A stretch of 5,621 nt of DNA from an uncultured Bacteroidia bacterium (GTDB taxonomy: Bacteria > Bacteroidota > Bacteroidia > Bacteroidales > UBA932), in the NCBI GenBank assembly GCA_902795785.1, contig CADBMK010000029.1, forward strand, positions 1 through 5,621. The letters run 5' to 3'. The first letter of the stretch is position 1, and the number at the start of each line of letters is the position of its first letter. The notes below the pieces were generated by a model. The model had not been told where the DNA came from and did no database searches. It was given only the letters and a program-made list of their open reading frames with translations. This document shows positions 1 to 5,621 of this stretch, one piece after another. Both the position numbers and the translations under genes were made by a program.

Positions 1-1
1 A

Positions 2-9
2 TATTTTTG
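2..9 (+). promoter_or_regulatory. Bacteroidota-type -7 promoter box for the SGNH hydrolase gene
   Basis: The bases TATTTTTG match the Bacteroidota TAnnTTTG -7 consensus exactly. Transcription would start a few bases further on, near position 15, giving a leader of about 40 nt before the ATG at 53. The matching -33 element would lie left of the window and cannot be seen. A second, imperfect copy, TAACTTAG, follows at 11-18. The assignment rests on consensus and position only. Confidence 0.55.
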
Positions 10-52
10 CTAACTTAGTGTTTCCATATAATACATAACAACCCAAGTGGAA

Positions 53-1150
53 ATGAAAAAACTCATCATCCTGTCGGCTCTTGCCGTACTTTCCGTTTCT
101 GTATTTGCACAGAACAGAACCCCTAAAAATGTAAAGTACAATTACGTCGAAGCTTCTACGCTCACACTTGTGGGTAAGCTCTGTCCTGACACACCTACGC
201 CATACCACAGAATTGACACTGTCAAGTACAAAGGTTTCACCAAGAGTGAGAACAAACAGGTACGTTGCGGCTCAGGTATAATGGTTGCGTTCAAGACCAA
301 CTCCAGCTCAATCTCTCTCATTACAGAATACGGATACCTCTACGAGGGCGTTACCACTAACAAGCTTGCCCACAGGGGATATGATCTTTATATCAGGCAG
401 AACGGCAAGTGGAAATGGGCTGCTGCCAGATGTCCTGAATACCAGAAGGAAAGCAAGCCAATCACCATCATCAAGAATATGGACGGCACTGAGCACGAGT
501 GCCTCCTCTATCTGCCTCTCTACAGCGAGGTCAAGGGACTTAAGATCGGCGTGGAGGAAGGAAAGACCCTTGAGGCCATGGAAAATCCTTACCGTCACCG
601 CGTTGCCATCTTCGGCTCAAGCTTCACTCACGGCGTAAGCTGCGGCCGTCCAGGTATGACTTATCCTGCGCAGTTCTCCCGCAATACGGGTATCCAGCTC
701 CTCAGCATTGCCTGCAGCGGTAACTGCAAGCTTCAGCCTTACTTTGCAGAGGTCCTCAAGGATGCCGATGCAGAGGCTTTCATCTTTGACAGCTTCTCAA
801 ATCCTAGCGTAGAGCAGATCAAGGAGCGTCTCTTCCCGTTCATCGAGAAGATTCAGTCAACCCATCCGGGAGTCCCTCTCATCTTCCAGCGCACCATCTA
901 CCGTGAAGGCCGCCGTTTCGATACCGTTGCCGATTATGACGAGCAGAGACGTATCAACGTTGCCGATTCTCTTATGAAGATTGCCTGCAAGAAGTATAAG
1001 GATGTGTATTATATTCATCCTAATGCAACTGAGAAGAACAACGAGGCTTCAATCGACGGTATCCATCCTTCAAACTATGGATATGAACTTTGGGAGAAGT
1101 CAATCGAGAAGAAGGTTATGAAGATTCTCCGTAAATACGGAATCAAATAA
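53..1150 (+). CDS. Secreted SGNH/GDSL-type hydrolase with GxDLY N-terminal domain
   Basis: This is a 365-residue protein, predicted to be an exported esterase or acylhydrolase that acts in the periplasm or outside the cell, for example removing acyl groups from glycans. Residues 1-19 form a classic Sec signal peptide (MKK, a hydrophobic core, then a VFA/Q cleavage site) with no lipobox cysteine. The middle of the protein carries the motif GYDLY (109-113), the hallmark of the GxDLY domain that precedes the Bacteroidota Lipase_GDSL_3 domain. The catalytic domain begins at about 183. Block I is GSSFTHG (188-194), with Ser190 the likely nucleophile; SGNC (222-225) supplies the block II glycine; FDSFSN (245-250) stands at block III with Asn250; and DGIHPSN (335-341) supplies Asp335 and His338. 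The nucleophile motif is GSS rather than GDS. I chose ATG 53 over the in-frame GTG at 47 because it places MKK directly before the hydrophobic core. The substrate cannot be told from sequence. The gene stands alone on its strand and overlaps the end of the convergent MATE gene by 8 bp. Confidence 0.9.
   Translation: MKKLIILSALAVLSVSVFAQNRTPKNVKYNYVEASTLTLVGKLCPDTPTPYHRIDTVKYKGFTKSENKQVRCGSGIMVAFKTNSSSISLITEYGYLYEGVTTNKLAHRGYDLYIRQNGKWKWAAARCPEYQKESKPITIIKNMDGTEHECLLYLPLYSEVKGLKIGVEEGKTLEAMENPYRHRVAIFGSSFTHGVSCGRPGMTYPAQFSRNTGIQLLSIACSGNCKLQPYFAEVLKDADAEAFIFDSFSNPSVEQIKERLFPFIEKIQSTHPGVPLIFQRTIYREGRRFDTVADYDEQRRINVADSLMKIACKKYKDVYYIHPNATEKNNEASIDGIHPSNYGYELWEKSIEKKVMKILRKYGIK
1123..1144 (-). 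other. Small stem-loop just past the MATE stop codon
   Basis: Read leftward, the bases immediately after the MATE stop codon can form TCCGT-ATTT-ACGGA, or alternatively an outer GATTC/GAATC stem with a two-base bulge and a CGT/ACG inner stem. It lies inside the last codons of the SGNH gene. It is short and has no T-run after it, so it could mark or protect the 3' end of the leftward mRNA or be a chance palindrome. Confidence 0.25.
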
Positions 1151-2459
1151 TAGCAGTTTTAAATAACTTATGCGATTTGGCGGTCTGGTACAATGTACGG
1201 GCCGCCAAATGTGCAAAATAGCCTGCCATTAGACTGTCCACGGGGTTGAGGCCCGCCTTGCTGCAGATTCCCCAGACTCCGAAGAAAGATATGACCGCCA
1301 GGATGGTGGCGTCCCTCAGGGCCCTGGAACTGGTTGCGCCAATGTAGATGCCGTCCCAGGTGAAGGCCGGGCATCCGAGGACGGGGATTATGCACATCCA
1401 CCAGATAAAAGGGCGGGCTGCTTCCACTACGGAGGCATCCTCCGTCATAAGTGAGAAAAGGGGAACGCCGGCAAAGGCGTAGAGGGCGACGAAGAAAAAG
1501 CCGATACCCATGCTCCAGGTAAAGGTCAGTCGCACGGCCCTGAAGAGGCTCTGACGGTCCTTCATTCCTATAAACCTGCCGGTCAGGGCTTCTCCGGCAT
1601 AGGCAAATCCGTCGGTGAAATAAGAGAAAATCAGCATCATCTTCATCATTATGGAGCAGACTGCAAGGAGGACGTCTCCGCTTTTTGCCGAGATGACGGT
1701 GAAGCCGATGTAAATGCCCAGCATTCCAAAGCCCCTGATTATAAGGTCAATGTTCATCTTTGAGGCCCTGCTGAATTTCTTCATGTCCAGCGCCTCCCTA
1801 AGGTCCGCCGCGCTGATGCCGGAAAACACCACCTTCCTGTATTTCAGCCCTATTATTGCTGCGGAGAACGCCAGGCCGGTGTACTGGGCGATTACAGAGC
1901 CAAGGGGTATGCCCGTAAACCCGATTTTCCTTGCCAGGAGGATGCTTGCACCCACATTTACTCCGTTGACGACAAGGTCTGTGGCCATGGAACTGAAACT
2001 GTCCTGCATCCCTATGAACCAACCTTTGACCGAGAAGAGGCAGAGTGAGGCCGGGGCGGCCCAGATTCTGATGAAGAAGTACTTCAGTGCCATCTCCTTG
2101 ACGGCTTCCGATGAGCCTGCAAGGTTGAGGGCCAGTTTTGCGAAAGGCCATTGGATGGCAAGGAGCCCGGCTCCGGATATTATGGCCAGAATGAAATAGT
2201 GGAGAAGAATCCTGCGGCAGTCCGCCCAGTCCTGTCTTCCGAATGCCTGGGATGTGAATCCGCCTGTGCCTTCCCTCAGGAACAGGAAGTTCCAGTAGAG
2301 GAGGTCGAAGAGCATCGTACCTATGGCCACACCTCCTATAAGCATGGCGGCGTCGGCCTCAAGATGTCCGGCAATTGCAAGGTCTGCTATGCCTACAAGT
2401 GAGACGGTGATATTTGCCAGGATGCTCGGCAGGGCGAGTCTCAGGATTTCTCTGTTCAT
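1143..2459 (-). CDS. MATE-family efflux transporter (DinF-like)
   Basis: This is a 438-residue inner-membrane protein of the usual MATE length, predicted to export drugs or other organic molecules in exchange for Na+ or H+. The sequence shows about twelve hydrophobic segments in two halves, roughly 8-30, 44-62, 86-107, 122-144, 158-177, 186-205, then 235-257, 262-285, 312-331, 350-369, 382-400 and 405-425. Asp26 in the first segment (VGIADLAIAGHL) sits where DinF-type MATE proteins keep an aspartate linked to cation coupling. REGTGGFTSQAFG (62-74) and DGFAYAGEALTGRFIG (283-298) are characteristic of the DinF branch. The reading frame stays open to 2591, but the MATE domain starts at the ATG at 2459, which overlaps the rsgA stop codon as ATGA. 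The gene is therefore the second of an rsgA-MATE operon and is probably translationally coupled to it. A GAAGAGGA stretch at 2472-2479 could serve as a distant ribosome binding site. The substrate is unknown. The stop codon lies within the 3' end of the convergent SGNH gene. Confidence 0.93.
   Translation of the reverse strand: MNREILRLALPSILANITVSLVGIADLAIAGHLEADAAMLIGGVAIGTMLFDLLYWNFLFLREGTGGFTSQAFGRQDWADCRRILLHYFILAIISGAGLLAIQWPFAKLALNLAGSSEAVKEMALKYFFIRIWAAPASLCLFSVKGWFIGMQDSFSSMATDLVVNGVNVGASILLARKIGFTGIPLGSVIAQYTGLAFSAAIIGLKYRKVVFSGISAADLREALDMKKFSRASKMNIDLIIRGFGMLGIYIGFTVISAKSGDVLLAVCSIMMKMMLIFSYFTDGFAYAGEALTGRFIGMKDRQSLFRAVRLTFTWSMGIGFFFVALYAFAGVPLFSLMTEDASVVEAARPFIWWMCIIPVLGCPAFTWDGIYIGATSSRALRDATILAVISFFGVWGICSKAGLNPVDSLMAGYFAHLAARTLYQTAKSHKLFKTAII
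1175..1210 (+). terminator. Long stem-loop between convergent genes, possible terminator or mRNA 3' end
   Basis: A perfect 9-bp inverted repeat, ATTTGGCGG (1175-1183) and CCGCCAAAT (1202-1210), encloses further pairing: T1184.G1201, C1185-G1200, T1186.G1199, a bulged G1187, then GTAC-AAT-GTAC (1188-1198). Almost all 36 bases are paired. It starts 25 nt past the SGNH stop codon and lies inside the last codons of the MATE gene. The two T.G pairs are allowed as U.G in rightward RNA but become A/C mismatches in leftward RNA, so it folds better in the SGNH transcript. No T-run follows, so it is not a textbook intrinsic terminator; it may pause polymerase or protect the mRNA end. Confidence 0.4.
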
Positions 2460-3409
2460 CGGAATTTTTTGTCCTCTTCCAGCATTCCAAGATAGGAATT
2501 GTATCTCTCGGCACTGATTTCTCCTGCATCGACTGCGGCTTTGACTGCGCAGCCGGGCTCGTGCGTATGGGTGCACGGCGCAAACCTGCACTGGTCAGTT
2601 ACGCGGAGCATCTCCGGGAAGTAGAGGGCGATTTCCTCCTTTTTGAGTTCCGTAAGGCCGAAGCCGCGGATACCAGGCGAGTCTATGATGAAGCCTCCGT
2701 TGCAGAGGGGGTACATCTCGTAGAAAGTGGTGGTGTGCTTGCCCTGGAGGTGGGCTGTGGAAATCTTGCCTATCTTCGGGTCCAGATTCGGATCCAGGGC
2801 CTTGATGATGGAAGACTTGCCAACTCCGCTCTCTCCAGAGAAGAGGCAGATCTTGCCGGCGGTGTCCTCCCTGAGGGCGTCGATGCCTTCCGAGGTCTTG
2901 GCGGAAACTTCCATCACGCGGTATCCCGCGCCTTCATAGATTTCCTTGAAGCGGGCAATCTGCTCCGTTGCCACGTCCCTGTAGAGGTCCATCTTGTTGA
3001 GGATGATGGTGGCCGGGACTCCGTACACCTCGCAGGTTACGAGGATGCGGTCAAGGAAGGGGAGTTTGATTTCCGGGAAGTAGAGGGTGGCGATGATGTA
3101 CGCCATGTCCACGTTGGCCGCGATGACGTGTGTCTGTCTGGAAAGGTTGGTGGACTTGCGTCTTACGTAGTTCTTCCTGTCCAGGACTTCACTGATGACG
3201 GCCGGGTTTTCAAGGGACGGGACGGTGCCTTCCTCATAGGAGTACCTTACCCTGTCGCCTACGGCTATAGGGTTGGTGGAATCGCCTCCCTTGAGACGGA
3301 TTTTTCCTCTCAGCACGGCAGGAAACAGATTCCACGCAGGGAGTGCGGTCAGCATGTAGTGACTGCCCGTATTCTTTACCACCGTAGCTTCTGAAGTTAT
3401 CGTTGCCAT
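2456..3409 (-). CDS. rsgA: Ribosome small-subunit-dependent GTPase RsgA
   Basis: This is a 317-residue cytoplasmic GTPase that acts late in 30S ribosomal subunit maturation, binding near the decoding site and leaving the subunit after GTP hydrolysis. The sequence has the three expected parts: an N-terminal OB-fold (about 1-72), a circularly permuted GTPase domain, and a C-terminal zinc finger. The GTPase motifs appear in the permuted order G4 NKMD (138-141), G5 SAK (169-171), G1 P-loop GESGVGKSS (192-200), G2 HTTT (225-228) and G3 DSPG (243-246). His225 matches the histidine reported as catalytic in the E. coli protein. The zinc ligands are Cys274, Cys279, His281 and Cys287, in the exact C-x4-C-x-H-x5-C spacing of the family. 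Length is normal, between the B. subtilis and E. coli proteins. The start at 3409 follows a TATATTTG promoter box by about 20 nt, which implies a very short leader. The stop overlaps the start of the MATE gene. Confidence 0.97.
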   Translation of the reverse strand: MATITSEATVVKNTGSHYMLTALPAWNLFPAVLRGKIRLKGGDSTNPIAVGDRVRYSYEEGTVPSLENPAVISEVLDRKNYVRRKSTNLSRQTHVIAANVDMAYIIATLYFPEIKLPFLDRILVTCEVYGVPATIILNKMDLYRDVATEQIARFKEIYEGAGYRVMEVSAKTSEGIDALREDTAGKICLFSGESGVGKSSIIKALDPNLDPKIGKISTAHLQGKHTTTFYEMYPLCNGGFIIDSPGIRGFGLTELKKEEIALYFPEMLRVTDQCRFAPCTHTHEPGCAVKAAVDAGEISAERYNSYLGMLEEDKKFR

Positions 3410-3429
3410 TGCTTTTGAGTTAATCCTGA

Positions 3430-3437
3430 CAAATATA
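3430..3437 (-). promoter_or_regulatory. -7 promoter box for the rsgA-MATE operon
   Basis: Read leftward, the bases are TATATTTG, a perfect match to the Bacteroidota TAnnTTTG -7 consensus. Transcription would start near 3424, giving a leader of only about 15 nt before the rsgA ATG. No good -33 TTTG is seen 19-21 bp upstream, where the opposing promoter's box lies instead. Confidence 0.6.
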
Positions 3438-3451
3438 CGGCTTTTTATGAT

Positions 3452-3459
3452 TAACTTTG
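3452..3459 (+). promoter_or_regulatory. -7 promoter box for the isoprenyl synthase-U32 operon
   Basis: The bases TAACTTTG match the TAnnTTTG -7 consensus exactly. Transcription would start near 3465, leaving a leader of about 26 nt before the ATG at 3491. The -33 position falls at about 3428-3432, on the opposing rsgA box, and has no clear TTTG. Only 14 bp separate the two divergent -7 boxes. Confidence 0.6.
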
Positions 3460-3490
3460 CCGAGTTTCAAAACGGAAAAAGCTTACGGTT

Positions 3491-4477
3491 ATGATTACTG
3501 AAGAAAAGATAGAATCCTCTCTGAAGTCTCTTTTCGAGACCCTTGAATTCACCAAGGAGCCTGCAGGCCTTTACGACCCGCTCAGGTATATGATTTCCAT
3601 CTCCGGAAAGAGGCTGCGTCCGCGCCTCTGCCTTACGGCGTATGGCCTTTTCAAGGATGAGTTCAATGAGGAGATTCTTCAGCCGGCGGCTGCACTGGAG
3701 GTATTCCATAATTTCACCCTCATTCACGACGATATTATGGACAAGTCTCCGCTGAGGCGCGGCGTGCCTACCGTCTGGGTAAAGTGGAAGGAGGATACCG
3801 CCATCCTTTCGGGCGACGTGATGCTCATTGACGCCTACCAGAGGGTTGCCAAGGCCCCTGCGGACAGGCTCCCGGCAGTGCTTAAGCTTTTCTCCGACAC
3901 GGCGGCCCAGGTCTGCGACGGACAGCAGTATGACATGGATTTTGAGAACCGTCCTTTTGTAGGGATGAATGAGTATATGGAGATGATCGGCCTGAAGACG
4001 GGAGTCCTGATTGCCTGCGCCGCAAAGATGGGCGCTGTCATCGCCGGCGCTTCCGAGGAGGACTGCCGTAATCTTTATGACTACGCCTATACCCTCGGCC
4101 TTGCTTTCCAGATTGCCGACGACTACCTCGACGCCTACGGCGACGTGAAGGTGTTCGGTAAACCTATCGGCGGAGACATCGTCAACAACAAGAAGTGCTG
4201 GCTCACCACCCGTGCCATCGAGAAGGCCGACGAGGCCCTGCGCGCGGAGATTATCGACGCCCTCGATATGCCAGTTGGAACCGATGCCGAAAAGGCCGCC
4301 AAGGTGTCACGCTTCATGGGCTTCTATGATGCGCTTGGAATACGTGAAGACGCCCTCGGGGCCATCCGGGACCTCAATGAGAAGGCCATCGGCTTTGCTT
4401 CACGCGTGAGTGTTTCCGCTGAAGGCCATGCCCAGCTCGTCAATTTTGCGAACCGTCTTATTGGAAGAACAAAATAA
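3491..4477 (+). CDS. Polyprenyl synthetase (trans-isoprenyl diphosphate synthase)
   Basis: This 328-residue soluble enzyme joins isopentenyl diphosphate to allylic diphosphates, making linear isoprenoid diphosphates for quinone side chains and other lipids. It is normal in length and all-alpha in character. Recognisable elements in order are GKRLRP (39-44, binding diphosphate), the first Asp-rich motif DDIMD (80-84) followed by LRRG (88-91), GQQYDMDF (144-151), LKTG (168-171), and the second Asp-rich motif DDYLD (210-214), then GKPIGGD (223-229). The two Asp clusters bind the Mg2+ ions that hold the diphosphates. The first motif lacks the two-residue insertion of typical bacterial farnesyl synthases and has Phe75-Thr76 at positions -5 and -4, as in archaeal geranylgeranyl synthases, whereas long-chain synthases usually have Ala at -5. 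A C15-C20 product is therefore my inference, not a certainty. The stop codon overlaps the next start as TAATG, so the two genes form one operon. Confidence 0.95.
   Translation: MITEEKIESSLKSLFETLEFTKEPAGLYDPLRYMISISGKRLRPRLCLTAYGLFKDEFNEEILQPAAALEVFHNFTLIHDDIMDKSPLRRGVPTVWVKWKEDTAILSGDVMLIDAYQRVAKAPADRLPAVLKLFSDTAAQVCDGQQYDMDFENRPFVGMNEYMEMIGLKTGVLIACAAKMGAVIAGASEEDCRNLYDYAYTLGLAFQIADDYLDAYGDVKVFGKPIGGDIVNNKKCWLTTRAIEKADEALRAEIIDALDMPVGTDAEKAAKVSRFMGFYDALGIREDALGAIRDLNEKAIGFASRVSVSAEGHAQLVNFANRLIGRTK
4463..4467 (+). promoter_or_regulatory. Ribosome binding site for the U32 gene inside the synthase gene
   Basis: GGAAG lies within the last codons of the isoprenyl synthase, 9 nt before the ATG at 4477. 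It supports that start, which overlaps the upstream stop codon, and suggests reinitiation by ribosomes finishing the first gene. Shine-Dalgarno use is weak in this phylum, so the stop/start overlap is the stronger argument. Confidence 0.4.
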
Positions 4478-5621
4478 TGAACAAGAATGAACTTGAAATA
4501 ATGGCTCCGGCCGGCAACTTCGAGTGCCTGCACGCAGCCATCCAGGGAGGTGCCAATTCCGTTTATTTCGGAGTGGGCAACCTTAACATGAGGTCACATT
4601 CGGCCAACAATTTCCAGCCGGAAGATCTCAAGGAGGTTGTGCGCATCTGCCGTGAGGCGGGTGTCAAGACATATCTCACCCTTAACATCATCCTCTACGG
4701 AGAGGATATCCAGGCTGCGCACGAGGCCCTCGACGCAGCCAAGGAGGCGGGGGTGAGCGCCGTCATTGCTTCTGATATGGCGGCCATCATGTACTGCCGC
4801 CAGATTGGAATGGAGGTGCATATCTCCACCCAGCTCAGCATTTCCAATGCGGAGGCCCTGCGTTTTTACGCCCAGTTTGCCGATGTGGTGGTGCTTGCCC
4901 GCGAGCTTAATCTCAGGCAGGTGCGCGAGGTTTATGATACAATAGTGAAAGACCATATTACCGGACCTTCAGGAAATCTGGTGAGGATTGAGATGTTTGC
5001 CCACGGAGCCTTCTGTATGGCAATCTCCGGAAAGTGTTACCTGAGCCTGCACGCCTACGGAGCCTCAGCCAACCGCGGAGCCTGCTACCAGATTTGCCGC
5101 AGGGGCTACGAGGTTACTGATCTGGAGACCGGTAACCAGCTTCATATCGACAATAAATACATTATGTCCCCTAAGGACCTCTGTACCATTGAGTTTATGG
5201 ACAAGTTCATAGAGTCCGGAGTCAAGGTCTTCAAGATTGAGGGCCGCGCCCGCTCTGCGGAGTATGTGAAGAAGGTGGTTTCCTGCTACCGCAAGGCTGC
5301 GGACGCAGTCTGTGACGGCACTTATACTCCTGAACTGACAGCAGCGCTTAAGTCTGAACTCTCACAGGTATTCAACAGGGGATTCTGGGACGGATACTAT
5401 CAGGGAGCCAAACTTGGCGAGTGGAGTGACGTTTACGGAAGCCAGGCCACCCGCACCAAGGTTTACTGTGGAAAGGTTACCAACTGGTTCGATAAGATCG
5501 GGGTTGCCGAGATTTCAGTTGAGTCGGCCCCTCTTCACGTGGGTGACACGGTAATGGCCATCGGCCCTACTACCGGAGTGCACGAGTTCACGGTTGATGA
5601 TATGAGGGTTGACCTGAAGCC
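4477..5621 (+). CDS. U32-family protein (TrhP-like RNA hydroxylation), 3' end cut by the window
   Basis: The first 381 residues are present and the frame is still open at the window edge. The family was named peptidase U32, but its studied members (TrhP/YegQ, RlhA, UbiU/UbiV) are Fe-S proteins needed for hydroxylation of tRNA uridine, 23S rRNA cytidine or ubiquinone precursors. The N-terminal half begins with APAGNFE (10-16) and reads as a TIM-barrel-like domain. The U32 signature runs from Glu172 to Ser190 and agrees with the PROSITE pattern except for Phe179 in place of an aliphatic residue. Cys180, Cys187, Cys203 and Cys236 have nearly the spacing of the UbiU [4Fe-4S] ligands. KIEGRARS (253-260) is another conserved block. 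Residues from about 322 (TKVYCGKVTNW onward) look like the U32 C-terminal beta domain, which favours a TrhP-like protein of a little over 400 residues over UbiU, though RlhA-like length cannot be excluded. The start overlaps the synthase stop codon. Confidence 0.93.
   Translation, partial: MNKNELEIMAPAGNFECLHAAIQGGANSVYFGVGNLNMRSHSANNFQPEDLKEVVRICREAGVKTYLTLNIILYGEDIQAAHEALDAAKEAGVSAVIASDMAAIMYCRQIGMEVHISTQLSISNAEALRFYAQFADVVVLARELNLRQVREVYDTIVKDHITGPSGNLVRIEMFAHGAFCMAISGKCYLSLHAYGASANRGACYQICRRGYEVTDLETGNQLHIDNKYIMSPKDLCTIEFMDKFIESGVKVFKIEGRARSAEYVKKVVSCYRKAADAVCDGTYTPELTAALKSELSQVFNRGFWDGYYQGAKLGEWSDVYGSQATRTKVYCGKVTNWFDKIGVAEISVESAPLHVGDTVMAIGPTTGVHEFTVDDMRVDLK

Noticed and set aside
27..34. 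TATAATAC as a sigma-70 -10 box
   Set aside because: It resembles the E. coli -10 consensus, but Bacteroidota use TAnnTTTG, which is matched exactly at 2-9.
47..52. GTG start for the SGNH hydrolase two codons upstream
   Set aside because: ATG at 53 gives a standard MKK signal peptide; the GTG start would put a Glu before it with no better ribosome site.
1714..2199. Open frame of 161 codons on the + strand opposite the MATE gene
   Set aside because: It is an antisense shadow of transmembrane coding sequence, with no promoter box, ribosome site or recognisable family.
2460..2591. N-terminal extension of the MATE gene by 44 codons
   Set aside because: The frame is open upstream, but the extra residues are Arg/Cys-rich, unlike MATE N-termini, and lie over the rsgA zinc-finger codons. 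The ATGA overlap start gives a normal-length transporter.
2414..3394. Long open frame of 326 codons on the + strand opposite rsgA
   Set aside because: It is slightly longer than rsgA but its product has no recognisable domain and is rich in Gly, Val, Asp and Arg as expected from the complement of a GC-rich gene. rsgA on the other strand has every GTPase and zinc-finger motif.
4594..4956. Open frame of 120 codons on the - strand opposite the U32 gene
   Set aside because: The + strand frame encodes a clear U32 protein through this whole stretch; the antisense frame has no family features.

Overview
This is a fully coding stretch of a Bacteroidota chromosome, most likely of the order Bacteroidales. 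The clearest sign is the set of TAnnTTTG-type -7 promoter boxes at 2-9 (+), 3430-3437 (-) and 3452-3459 (+), the form recognised by the Bacteroidota primary sigma factor, together with weak Shine-Dalgarno sequences. A secreted SGNH hydrolase with a GxDLY N-terminal domain also fits. Base composition is moderate, and the genus cannot be decided from this window.

Layout: a secreted SGNH/GDSL-type hydrolase (53-1150, +) converges on a two-gene leftward operon made of rsgA (2456-3409, -) and a MATE-family multidrug/cation exporter (1143-2459, -). An 81-bp divergent promoter region (3410-3490) separates this from a rightward operon made of a trans-isoprenyl diphosphate synthase (3491-4477, +) and a U32-family protein of the tRNA/rRNA hydroxylation type (4477-5621, +, cut by the window edge). 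No tRNA, rRNA, mobile element, CRISPR array or long repeat was found.

The genes are packed tightly. rsgA and the MATE gene share an ATGA stop/start overlap, and the isoprenyl synthase and U32 genes share a TAATG stop/start overlap. The SGNH and MATE genes overlap tail to tail by 8 bp. The most interesting non-coding signals are a 36-nt stem-loop (1175-1210) inside the 3' end of the MATE gene, just past the SGNH stop codon, whose G.U pairs show it folds better in the SGNH transcript, and the interlocked divergent promoter at 3430-3459.

Functionally the genes look like housekeeping: RsgA in 30S maturation, the isoprenyl synthase in quinone/lipid precursor supply, U32 in RNA modification, MATE in export, and the SGNH protein in extracytoplasmic deacylation. 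I see no convincing evidence of a new defence, mobile or biosynthetic system.
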